Source of the DNA: Sulfuricella sp.
Lineage (GTDB): Bacteria > Pseudomonadota > Gammaproteobacteria > Burkholderiales > Sulfuricellaceae
Length of the DNA: 9,925 nt
Assembly: GCA_019911785.1 (NCBI GenBank)
Contig: JAIOJM010000386.1
Location: 1-9,925 of the forward strand
Direction: 5' to 3'
Shown here piece after piece: positions 1-6,552 of the stretch (position 1 is the stretch's first letter; the number at the start of each line of letters is the position of its first letter). The notes below the pieces were generated by a model. It was not told the DNA's origin and ran no database searches. It saw nothing but the letters and a program-made list of their open reading frames with translations. The translations under genes were made by a program, and so were the position numbers.

Positions 1-678
1 AATAAATCCATCAACAAAATGCTGTGCAACCCCGCATCCACCCGATAGAATAACGGGTACATCAACTGCATCCGCCACAATTTTCCCCACTGCAATGTTT
101 AGACCTCTACCGGATCCATCTCTGTCGGCATCCGTCAAAAGTATTTCCCCCGCACCCGCATCAACAGCCCTCTTAGCCCAGTCGACAACATTCAAGTGTG
201 TATTCTGTGTTGCATGGTTAGTAACAACCGTGTCACGATTGCAGGTAATGTCATGGCGAAAATCGATAGACACAACCACGCATTGTGCTCCAAAGCGGTT
301 AGCAGCACGGGTAATAAGGTCTGGGTCGAACACCGCTGCCGTATTGATAGAAACTTTGTCAGCCCCTCTTTCCAAGAGAAGTGCAAAATCTTCCACGCTA
401 CTTACACCTCCGCCCACAGCAAGCGGCATAAATGTTTCAGATGCCAATTTCTCAATGATGCACAAGAGGGGTAAATCTTCAGCAATGGGCTTATTGCCAA
501 TATTTAAAACAATGAGTTCATCTGCAAGTTGCGCTTCATATATCTTTGCCTGTGCAACCGGGTCCCCAACCTCGAAGACTTGGTCATAATTACGTGTTGT
601 AACTAATATTGGCCGCACGGATTTCCCGTATACCTTATTCTTGATCAGCAGTTTTGGAATAATCCGTTTCTTTAGCAT
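1..678 (-). CDS. hisF: HisF-like cyclase-family subunit of a sugar amidation system (3' end outside window)
   Basis: The reading frame starts at ATG 678 and stays open for 226 codons to the window edge, so the C-terminus is missing (family length is about 250). It matches the HisF TIM barrel: N-terminal MLKKRIIPKLL, AVGGG at residues 87-91, SID at 137-139, a DRDGSG segment near 185-190 and a phosphate-binding LSGG at 211-214. True HisF makes imidazole glycerol phosphate from PRFAR and ammonia using Asp11 and Asp130. Here position 11 is Leu, in an ungapped alignment of the N-terminus with remembered Thermotoga HisF, while the second Asp (139) is kept. Together with its place directly after hisH (10-bp gap) and the WbpG-type amidotransferase, this suggests it channels ammonia to that enzyme and does not serve histidine synthesis. 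HisF family membership is seen clearly; the channel role is inference. Confidence 0.9.
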   Translation of the reverse strand, partial: MLKKRIIPKLLIKNKVYGKSVRPILVTTRNYDQVFEVGDPVAQAKIYEAQLADELIVLNIGNKPIAEDLPLLCIIEKLASETFMPLAVGGGVSSVEDFALLLERGADKVSINTAAVFDPDLITRAANRFGAQCVVVSIDFRHDITCNRDTVVTNHATQNTHLNVVDWAKRAVDAGAGEILLTDADRDGSGRGLNIAVGKIVADAVDVPVILSGGCGVAQHFVDGFI

Positions 679-688
679 CGAAAATTTC

Positions 689-1312
689 TCACATTGCAAG
701 AAACGATTTGAGCAGCCTCATTCCAGCTGCCTGGCTTTTTTCCGGGTGGAATTGCACCGCTACAATGTTGTCCTTTTTTATCATTGCACTGAATTGGCGT
801 CCATGCTTGCAAACTGCTAGTTCCTTGCCTAATACTGGCGCATCATAGGCATACGAATGATCAAAGTAAAAATTAAGTACCTCACCAGACTGGAACAAAC
901 CAAAGGCTTCATTGAATACGACTTCATTCCAGCCAACATGAGGTATATGGATACTGGGGTCACCGAGTTTTTCCAACTTTCTTACAGCACCCCCGATCCA
1001 CCCAAGCCCTCTGTGTCTCCCCTGCTCTTCGCTATAATCGGCCATTAATTGCATACCTACACATATGCCAAGCAGGGGCTTCCCATCCAACAATGTCCAT
1101 CGCTCAAGAGCCGGCAACAGCCCGCTTAATCGCAAACGATCCGCGCAAAAACCAAAAGCTCCAACCCCAGGCAAAATCAGGTGGGAGCAACCGGCAAAAT
1201 CATCGGGCGTTCGCACCGGTCGGGTATTTTCTCCAATATATTCCACCGCGTTGATAACAGAACGGATATTGCCCGATTGATAGTCAACAATGCCAACCGT
1301 TTTTTGGCTCAT
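689..1312 (-). CDS. hisH: HisH-type glutamine amidotransferase subunit (glutaminase for sugar amidation)
   Basis: This 207-residue class I glutamine amidotransferase hydrolyses glutamine to glutamate and ammonia. The nucleophile is Cys84 in GICVGMQL, and His189 and Glu191 in FHPEKS complete the catalytic triad. The oxyanion-loop segment PGVGAFG (49-55) and the HisH hallmark IPHVGWN (123-129) are present, and the length is typical for HisH. The start at ATG 1312 gives the usual N-terminus (VGIVDYQSGN), although no strong Shine-Dalgarno is visible. The gene sits 30 bp after the WbpG-type amidotransferase gene and 10 bp before hisF. HisH2/HisF2 with WbpG form the known ammonia-supplying set in Pseudomonas O-antigen synthesis, so this copy most likely feeds sugar amidation and not histidine synthesis. 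That role comes from context. Confidence 0.93.
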   Translation of the reverse strand: MSQKTVGIVDYQSGNIRSVINAVEYIGENTRPVRTPDDFAGCSHLILPGVGAFGFCADRLRLSGLLPALERWTLLDGKPLLGICVGMQLMADYSEEQGRHRGLGWIGGAVRKLEKLGDPSIHIPHVGWNEVVFNEAFGLFQSGEVLNFYFDHSYAYDAPVLGKELAVCKHGRQFSAMIKKDNIVAVQFHPEKSQAAGMRLLKSFLAM

Positions 1313-1342
1313 AGGGTCGATAATTCGAAAACATTGGCTCCA

Positions 1343-2533
1343 CTACACATTGCGTGCTTTCCATCTGATCAATTGAACTTCAGTATCAGTCCGATTCATA
1401 GGACCTTCCTTGCTCCATTGGTCAAAATCTGCCATCTTTTCGCCCGCCATCGTAGCTTTGGGATCGTGAATATACGGTGAAACCTGATGTCGCATTGCAA
1501 TGTCGAGAAATTCTTGCTCGGTCAATCCGACAAACTCAAGGAAAATGTCGAGGCTAGGTGGGCGACGTCCTTCATATTGTTGAATAAGTTTTTCACCATC
1601 TTCTTTGCTTATTTGTCCATTCCGGATATCGAGAGCAACAAGATGTGAAGGCCTTGAGTAGCCGCGTTTAATATATTTAATGTAATCGCGAACACCCTGC
1701 ATATAACATTCAATTTTTTCATAATTATATTCAGGCGGAACATTTTCCACACGGTCACCCTTCCAACCCAACTCCTTTTGAATAATTTCTGATTGACTCT
1801 TAATATTCCAAGGTATGTAGGATCCCAAGCAAACCGATCGATAACCAATATTTCGCAACTCTTTCAATGGTGGATACGAATAAGGCTTCAGATCCCTATG
1901 ATCCACCGTACCTCCCATCCGAACAAACATATCATCTGCAGTAATGCCCAAATTAATATACCGATTAAAGCGCTTCTCATCTACTTCTTCTGGCTGATCA
2001 TAGCTATAGTAGGCAGCATACTCAGCAGACGGCTCCCCCCAAAAGATGAGTGGTATTTTCTTTTCAATTGCGACCCACATTGGGTAAGAAAATATTCCGG
2101 TATGGCAATGCCAACAGAAATCACCTTTTTCCAAGAAGCTTTGAAGCATAAGCTTTTGAACAACCTTCCAGTTTGGTGTAAATGTATGAATATCAACACC
2201 CAGATGCCGAGCAGTTTTTTTCACGTTATCATTAAGATTAGGGCGCATAAAACCATGATCAAAACGCACCACTAAAGGCTTTAGCCCATATTCCTTAATA
2301 AGATAGTACAAGGTCCAAGTACTATCTTTCCCGCCGCTATATGGAACAATACAATCGTAATCATGGCGGCCACGATACGCTTCGACAAGCTCATCCAAAT
2401 CTTTCTTACGCGACTCCCAGTCTATCTGGCCTTGCTTGAATGAATGTTGATTACAAATATTACAAACACCTTGAGCGTCAAATGTGATCGTTTCATGTGT
2501 TTCCGGTAAGTTACACTTACTGCATCTCTTCAT
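1343..2533 (-). CDS. pseA: N-acetyl sugar amidotransferase, PseA/WbpG family
   Basis: This 396-residue PP-loop enzyme converts an N-acetyl group on a sugar to an acetamidino group, using ATP and ammonia. The ATP pyrophosphatase loop YSGGKDST lies at residues 65-72. An N-terminal CxxC pair (C4/C7, C24/C27) and a second CWHC (C140/C143) look like metal-binding sites of this family. The start is set at ATG 2533: GGAG at 2540-2543 lies 6 nt upstream, and this ATG overlaps the reductase stop as ATGA. An earlier ATG at 2545 would put that ribosome binding site inside the gene. Next to pseB and pseC the likely substrate is a pseudaminic acid precursor (PseA role). With hisH and hisF following, the mechanism resembles WbpG/HisH2/HisF2. 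Family is clear; the exact substrate is inferred. Confidence 0.9.
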   Translation of the reverse strand: MKRCSKCNLPETHETITFDAQGVCNICNQHSFKQGQIDWESRKKDLDELVEAYRGRHDYDCIVPYSGGKDSTWTLYYLIKEYGLKPLVVRFDHGFMRPNLNDNVKKTARHLGVDIHTFTPNWKVVQKLMLQSFLEKGDFCWHCHTGIFSYPMWVAIEKKIPLIFWGEPSAEYAAYYSYDQPEEVDEKRFNRYINLGITADDMFVRMGGTVDHRDLKPYSYPPLKELRNIGYRSVCLGSYIPWNIKSQSEIIQKELGWKGDRVENVPPEYNYEKIECYMQGVRDYIKYIKRGYSRPSHLVALDIRNGQISKEDGEKLIQQYEGRRPPSLDIFLEFVGLTEQEFLDIAMRHQVSPYIHDPKATMAGEKMADFDQWSKEGPMNRTDTEVQLIRWKARNV

Positions 2534-3420
2534 AACTTGCTCCATTTCGATGGGTTAATTAAAGCCAAATCGGCATTTTCGAGGCATTTTGGAAACTCAA
2601 TAGTAATTGGCTTCAATGAGGCAACAATGTCTTGTAGGTGTTTCAGGTTATCCACACCTACGACAATTCGATCTATTTCAGCCTGAGCTAATGCAAAACC
2701 CAAACAAGCCTGTAACGGAGTTAGCGCCACATCATCAAGCCAACGATGCCATTGTCCCCACAGAGGTTGCCAGCGATTGAAAATTTCAGGTCGCTCTGCC
2801 AAATCCATCAACAACAAGCCTTGAAGGAACACTGAGCGGACATGAATTTCAACGCCATCGCCTTTCAGTCGTTGCAGCCAGCCAGAAGTGTGTAAACGGC
2901 GATCCACAAGATTGAACGGCGCTTGCACCAGATCGAAACGATATTGTGGGGTTAGCACTTCTAATTCGTTCGGAGCATAGATGGAGACGCCCACCTTTTG
3001 CACCTGCCCGGTTTCTTTTAAACCTTGCAAGGTTTGATAAAGTGTTTTGCCATCGGTTCCAAGCAACTGCTCCGGGCGATGCAGCAACAGTCCATATACC
3101 GCATTCACGCCAAGACGGGCCAGCGATGCTGCAACTTGTTCCTGAACCCAGCCGCTTACATCAGCGCAACTATCTGGAACAGCAGGCAGTTTAGTTACCA
3201 GTTTGAAGCCTTGGGTACCTACTTCACCCAAGCAGGTTTCGCTTTCTCCGTAGGCGATGGCGGTATCGAGTGTGTCGATACCATTCTCCGCTGCCAGTTG
3301 CAGCATGGCCTTTGCAGCCGACCGCGTGACTTGTCCGTCTTGATTGGCTACGCCGTAGGGCAAACCAAATTGGGCAGTACCAAGGGCAAGTCTAGCTACA
3401 TGTTTAAATTGTTCGGTCAT
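2530..3420 (-). CDS. Aldo/keto reductase, role in the sugar cluster unassigned
   Basis: This 296-residue protein is an NAD(P)H-dependent reductase of the aldo/keto reductase superfamily. The catalytic tetrad is visible: Asp52 and Tyr57 in DTAIAYGES, Lys77 in LVTKLP and His114 in LLLHRPE. It opens with LALGTAQFGLPYGVAN, typical of bacterial members found in polysaccharide loci, and ends with a cofactor-binding type segment (IDRIVVGVDN). It starts 17 nt inside the end of the acetyltransferase gene and its stop overlaps the next start as ATGA, so it is firmly part of this operon. No aldo/keto reductase belongs to the established PseB-C-H-G-I-F pathway. It may reduce a keto intermediate or an acyl substituent of a variant nonulosonic acid, but the substrate cannot be read from the sequence. 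Confidence 0.88.
   Translation of the reverse strand: MTEQFKHVARLALGTAQFGLPYGVANQDGQVTRSAAKAMLQLAAENGIDTLDTAIAYGESETCLGEVGTQGFKLVTKLPAVPDSCADVSGWVQEQVAASLARLGVNAVYGLLLHRPEQLLGTDGKTLYQTLQGLKETGQVQKVGVSIYAPNELEVLTPQYRFDLVQAPFNLVDRRLHTSGWLQRLKGDGVEIHVRSVFLQGLLLMDLAERPEIFNRWQPLWGQWHRWLDDVALTPLQACLGFALAQAEIDRIVVGVDNLKHLQDIVASLKPITIEFPKCLENADLALINPSKWSKL
2540..2543 (-). promoter_or_regulatory. Ribosome binding site for pseA
   Basis: On the minus strand GGAG is followed by 6 nt and then ATG at 2533. It lies inside the last codons of the upstream aldo/keto reductase gene, and the start overlaps that gene's stop (ATGA), the usual layout for translational coupling. It decides between the two in-frame ATGs at 2545 and 2533 in favour of 2533. 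Confidence 0.75.
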
Positions 3421-3940
3421 TTCTAATTATCCCTAACAAAAAACAACCTGTCCGCCGCCCTTCAGAAACCACGCTACTCCGAAAAAATCCCTCTACAGAA
3501 TAGCCAACTTTGAGGAACGCGCGAAGGGAACCCAAGTTCGAATCGTAGCAACCCGCCTCAATCCTTTCCATTCCAAGCACCTCAAATCCCCATTTGGTAA
3601 TACATCTGATCGCTTCAGTTGCATATCCTTTCCCCCAACAAGATTTTTCACCAATGAGCAAGCTTAACTGAGCACTTTGATGGTGTGCATTTATAAATCC
3701 CAGTTTTATATTGCCAATATGTTCGAGGGTTTCTTTATCAAAAATGCCAAACAAATAACTTGTAGGATCTTTCTCCATATCTGAAACAAATTTCTCACAG
3801 GTTTCCCTAGTCTGTGGAGTAAAACGTGTTTCTAAATACCGATTCACATCTGGGTCATTTAGCCAGTTTAAATAGCGCTCCGAGACATCCTCTTTGCTAA
3901 GCGTTCTAAATAACAATCTTTCCGAGGTGATGGACGTCAC
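3404..3940 (-). CDS. GNAT-family N-acetyltransferase, probable PseH role
   Basis: This is a RimJ/RimL-style GNAT protein. The acetyl-CoA pyrophosphate loop CWGKGYATEA and the later NLGSLRAFLKVGY helix segment, which contacts CoA, are both present. PseH is the GNAT enzyme that N-acetylates the 4-amino group made by PseC, and this gene directly follows pseC, so that role is likely, but the sequence looks as much like generic RimJ/RimL and I leave the symbol blank. I place the start at GTG 3940 (178 residues): GAGGA at 3948-3952 is 7 nt upstream, and the GTG overlaps the pseC stop as GTGA. An in-frame TTG at 3946 would sit directly against that ribosome binding site. The 3' end overlaps the reductase start by 17 nt. 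Confidence 0.8.
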   Translation of the reverse strand: MTSITSERLLFRTLSKEDVSERYLNWLNDPDVNRYLETRFTPQTRETCEKFVSDMEKDPTSYLFGIFDKETLEHIGNIKLGFINAHHQSAQLSLLIGEKSCWGKGYATEAIRCITKWGFEVLGMERIEAGCYDSNLGSLRAFLKVGYSVEGFFRSSVVSEGRRTGCFLLGIIRNDRTI

Positions 3941-5256
3941 AAACAATTCCTCAACACATTTATCACTCTATCTTGCTGCAATTCAGTCAGTCCCGGATAC
4001 ATCGGTATGCTGATAACTTCTAAATAGTAATGCTCCGCTTCAGGACAGTAACCTTTTCTGAAACCCATCTTTTCGTAGTATGACTGCCGATAAACAGGGA
4101 TGTAATGCAAATTTACGCCTATCCCTGCCGCTAGCAGTGCTTCGTATACTTGGCGATGGGTCTTGTTGATTTCACCCAACCTCAACCGAATAGGGTAAAG
4201 ATGGAAGCTGGAATAGCCAGCCTCGTGCTGCCATGGCGTCACGACTGGCATATTGGCCAGCAATTCGTCATAACGCTGTGCAATGGCGTGGCGCTTGGTG
4301 ACAAATTCATCCAGTCTCTGCATCTGGCTCAGGCCTAATACGGCCTGAATGTCGGTCATGCGGTAGTTGAAACCCAAGTCTATCTGCTGATAGTTCCAAA
4401 TTTCTTCCTGTGGCCTTGGATGCATCTCTTCAGGGGTGCTCGTGATACCGTGGCTACGCAATAGCCGCATGCGTTTGGCTAACTGCGCATCGTTGGTCAA
4501 GGCCATGCCACCTTCGCCGGTGGTGATGATCTTGACCGGGTGGAAGCTGAATATGGTGATGTCGCTGTAGCGGCAGTTGCCGATGGGTTCAAATACACTG
4601 GATTGCCGCGTCGTTTCACTCCTCGCAATGACGCTAGGTTTGGGTGTCGCGTCGCTCCTCGCAATGACGCTGGGTTGAGGTGTCGCTTCCTGCCGCGCTT
4701 CGCTCGCAGCTAAAGGCTTTTTCGCAATGACGGAGTCGGAAGGTGCCCTGTATTTGCCGCCGATGGCATGCGAGGCATCTTCGATGATCTTGAAACCGTA
4801 GCGCTGGGCCAGTGCGTGGATGGCGGCCATGTCACAGGGTTGGCCGCAGAGATGGACAGGAATTACGACCTTGGGTAGTTTGCCAGTCTTTTCGGCTTGC
4901 GCCAGTTTCTCGGCTAGGCGTTCCACGCTCATGTTGTAGGTGCGGGAATCGATGTCCACAAAGTCGACCTGTGCGCCGCAGTAGAGTGCGCAGTTGGCGC
5001 TGGCAACGAAGGTGATGGGGCTGGTCCAGACCCAGTCGCCCGGCCCCACGCCGAGCGCCAGACAGGCGATGTGCAATGCCGAGGTGGCGCTATTGACGGC
5101 CACGGCATGCTGCGCGCCACAGTATTCGGCAACAGCATTTTCAAATGCGGGAACTGCCGGACCTTGGGTCAGATAGTCCGAGCGCAGCACATCCACGACA
5201 GCCTGAATGTCGGCTTGGCTGATGTCTTGGCGACCGTAGGGGATCATTGCTGTCAT
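3937..5256 (-). CDS. pseC: UDP-4-amino-4,6-dideoxy-N-acetyl-L-altrosamine transaminase PseC, with repeat-derived insertion
   Basis: This is a PLP-dependent aminotransferase of the DegT/DnrJ/EryC1/StrS fold that aminates C4 of the PseB keto product, using glutamate. The N-terminus MIPYGRQDI, QGPAVPAFE (31-39), the EDASHA segment (159-164) with its PLP-contacting Asp, and the Schiff-base Lys242 in SFHPVKIITTGEGG are all present. It is 439 residues long, against roughly 380-390 for the family. The excess is a foreign segment at about residues 171-224, between GGKYR and GNCRYSD, built from units of the form PSVIARSxxT. The frame is kept and both flanks match the family closely. The start at ATG 5256 is used; the family more often begins at the internal ATG 5247, and neither has a good ribosome binding site. 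The stop overlaps the next gene's GTG. A 297-bp gap separates it from pseB. Confidence 0.93.
   Translation of the reverse strand: MTAMIPYGRQDISQADIQAVVDVLRSDYLTQGPAVPAFENAVAEYCGAQHAVAVNSATSALHIACLALGVGPGDWVWTSPITFVASANCALYCGAQVDFVDIDSRTYNMSVERLAEKLAQAEKTGKLPKVVIPVHLCGQPCDMAAIHALAQRYGFKIIEDASHAIGGKYRAPSDSVIAKKPLAASEARQEATPQPSVIARSDATPKPSVIARSETTRQSSVFEPIGNCRYSDITIFSFHPVKIITTGEGGMALTNDAQLAKRMRLLRSHGITSTPEEMHPRPQEEIWNYQQIDLGFNYRMTDIQAVLGLSQMQRLDEFVTKRHAIAQRYDELLANMPVVTPWQHEAGYSSFHLYPIRLRLGEINKTHRQVYEALLAAGIGVNLHYIPVYRQSYYEKMGFRKGYCPEAEHYYLEVISIPMYPGLTELQQDRVINVLRNCL
3948..3952 (-). promoter_or_regulatory. Ribosome binding site deciding a GTG start for the acetyltransferase
   Basis: GAGGA on the minus strand precedes GTG 3940 by 7 nt, within the final codons of pseC. 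The GTGA overlap with the pseC stop supports coupled translation of PseC and the acetyltransferase. Confidence 0.65.
4585..4746 (-). repeat. Repeat-derived in-frame insertion within pseC
   Basis: Three copies of gcaatgacg occur at 4625-4633, 4661-4669 and 4724-4732. The first two belong to tandem units 36 bp apart, which encode 12-residue repeats (PSVIARSDATPK / PSVIARSETTRQ). The third belongs to a segment at about 4689-4731 that matches the reverse complement of the left arm of the intergenic element (about 5358-5402), sharing tcctgcc, cgctcgc, gctaaaggc and tcgcaatga in the same order. The block is a multiple of three and has no stop in the pseC frame. The exact insertion borders are uncertain by a few codons. 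Protein-coding insertion of dispersed repeats is known, for example Rickettsia palindromic elements; that this copy is tolerated by PseC is inferred from the intact flanks. Confidence 0.85.
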
Positions 5257-5553
5257 ATCTTGCAGCAGCCTCGTTGTATAAATATCTGCCCGATAACAAT
5301 GCAGTTTTTTCTCATTTGTTTTCTTCTTTCTTGATTAACTGCCAAGTTCAACACATATCATTGCGAGGTGCGCCTTTAGCCGCGAGCGCCGCGTGGCAGG
5401 ACTTGGCAATCCAGATGCTTCTATGCATAAAGGCCTTTCGATTGGCTGGATTGCTTCGCTTCGCTCGCAATGACGCCCCCTTTTAATATGCGACTGAACA
5501 TGGTGGCTAATCATGTCCCCTTTTCACTCCCTTTGCGTGACCTTCCCAATCAC
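5257..5553. other. pseB-pseC intergenic region
   Basis: This 297-bp gap is the only long gap between recognised genes; most other junctions overlap or are under 40 bp. The part next to pseC (about 5257-5357) is AT-rich, with a weak -10-like TATACA on the minus strand at 5275-5280 but no convincing -35. The middle (5358-5473) holds the hairpin repeat described separately. The remaining 80 bp beside the pseB stop shows nothing recognisable. Short ORFs crossing the region read through the repeat and match no family I know. Confidence 0.6.
5358..5473. repeat. Dispersed palindromic repeat (REP/MITE-like), about 116 bp
   Basis: The outer ends are a perfect 10-bp inverted repeat, tcattgcgag (5358-5367) and ctcgcaatga (5464-5473). 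An inner pair, gcaatccag (5406-5414) and ctggattgc (5446-5454), is also perfectly inverted, so the transcript could fold into a long interrupted stem-loop. The right arm, read on the minus strand, is the gcgagcgaagcgaagcaatcc-type motif dispersed in many proteobacterial genomes. The element has no ORF of its own that suggests a transposase. It may affect mRNA stability or transcription between pseB and pseC. The same family supplied the insertion inside pseC. Confidence 0.8.
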
Positions 5554-6552
5554 TCAGATCTTGCCGATTTTTTCGCGGTTCTGGTCGATCCATGTGCGCA
5601 ATGTCTCGATGCTCATCCATTCGGTGTTGTTGTCCGAGCAATAAGTGAAATCAGGGGCTACCAACTTGCCGCCATTGATACGCTCAGGATCCTGGCTCCA
5701 GTTATGGATCGCTGGCAGGACTTTGTAGTGCTCGGTGTATTCGTAGGTGTGCAGTGCGTCCTCGGGGGCAATCATCTGTTCGTGAAGCTTTTCACCTGGG
5801 CGGATGCCGACGATGTCATGATCTGCATCGGGCGCAATTGCGCGGGCAACATCGGTCACTTTCATGGAGGGGATTTTCTTTACATAAATCTCGCCGCCGA
5901 CCATGTCCTCGAAGGCGTGCCAGACGAGGTCCACGCCTTGCTCCAGGGTGATCATGAAGCGGGTCATGCGATCATCGGTTATCGGCAACGCTCCCGTGCC
6001 GGCGAGGGTCATAAAGAATGGAATCACCGAGCCACGCGAACCCATGACGTTGCCGTAACGCACCACGGCAAAACTGGTATCGTTCCTGCCCGAGTAAGAG
6101 TTGCCCGCAATAAAAAGCTTGTCCGAAGTCAGCTTGGTCGCGCCGTACAGATTCGCCGGACTGCTGGCCTTGTCAGTCGATAGCGCTACCACGCGCTTGA
6201 CTCCCTGGTCGATGCAGGCATCGATGAGGTTCATGGCGCCGATCACATTGGTCTTGACGCACTCGAAGGGATTGTATTCCGCCGTCGGCACGATCTTGGT
6301 GGCGGCCGCGTGAACGACGTAATCAATGCCATTGAGTGCGCGCGCAAGGCGGTCCTTGTCGCGCACATCCCCGATAAAGAAGCGTACACGTTCGTCGTTG
6401 CCATAAAGCTTGGCCATTTCCCACTGCTTCATCTCGTCACGCGAGTAAATGACTAAACGACGCGGGTTGTATTTGGCCAGCGTCATGGGCACGAAGGTGT
6501 GGCCAAAGGATCCGGTACCGCCGGTGATGAGGATTGATTTGCTAGCCAGCAT
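5554..6552 (-). CDS. pseB: UDP-N-acetylglucosamine 4,6-dehydratase (inverting) PseB
   Basis: This 332-residue short-chain dehydrogenase/reductase catalyses the first step to pseudaminic acid: C4 oxidation, C4-C6 dehydration and C5 epimerisation of UDP-GlcNAc. The NADP-binding motif is GGTGSFG (11-17). The catalytic region STDKASSPANLYGATK gives Asp127, Lys128, Tyr136 and Lys140, matching the D/K/Y arrangement of Helicobacter FlaA1. RYGNVMGSRGSVIPFF (165-180) is a family signature. It is the short soluble form without the N-terminal membrane segments of WbpM/PglF-type retaining dehydratases. The start is ATG 6552, because upstream in-frame codons lie inside the exporter gene and add no family sequence; the ribosome binding site is weak. 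It overlaps the 3' end of the exporter gene by 11 bp. Confidence 0.96.
   Translation of the reverse strand: MLASKSILITGGTGSFGHTFVPMTLAKYNPRRLVIYSRDEMKQWEMAKLYGNDERVRFFIGDVRDKDRLARALNGIDYVVHAAATKIVPTAEYNPFECVKTNVIGAMNLIDACIDQGVKRVVALSTDKASSPANLYGATKLTSDKLFIAGNSYSGRNDTSFAVVRYGNVMGSRGSVIPFFMTLAGTGALPITDDRMTRFMITLEQGVDLVWHAFEDMVGGEIYVKKIPSMKVTDVARAIAPDADHDIVGIRPGEKLHEQMIAPEDALHTYEYTEHYKVLPAIHNWSQDPERINGGKLVAPDFTYCSDNNTEWMSIETLRTWIDQNREKIGKI

Noticed and set aside
95..589. 164-codon plus-strand frame at the left edge
   Set aside because: It is the shadow of hisF, whose minus-strand frame is open across the whole stretch with HisF motifs.
4585..4746. CRISPR-like spaced repeats in pseC (three gcaatgacg copies)
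   Set aside because: Spacing is irregular (36 and 63 bp), repeats are short and imperfect, and they lie inside a coding gene and match a dispersed genomic repeat.
5257..5345. Promoter upstream of pseC (TATACA at 5275-5280, minus strand)
   Set aside because: There is no acceptable -35 at a 16-18 bp distance, and AT-rich sequence gives such -10 matches by chance, so I do not call it a promoter.
5470..6183. 237-codon plus-strand frame opposite pseB
   Set aside because: It is the antisense shadow of pseB, whose minus-strand product has all family motifs.
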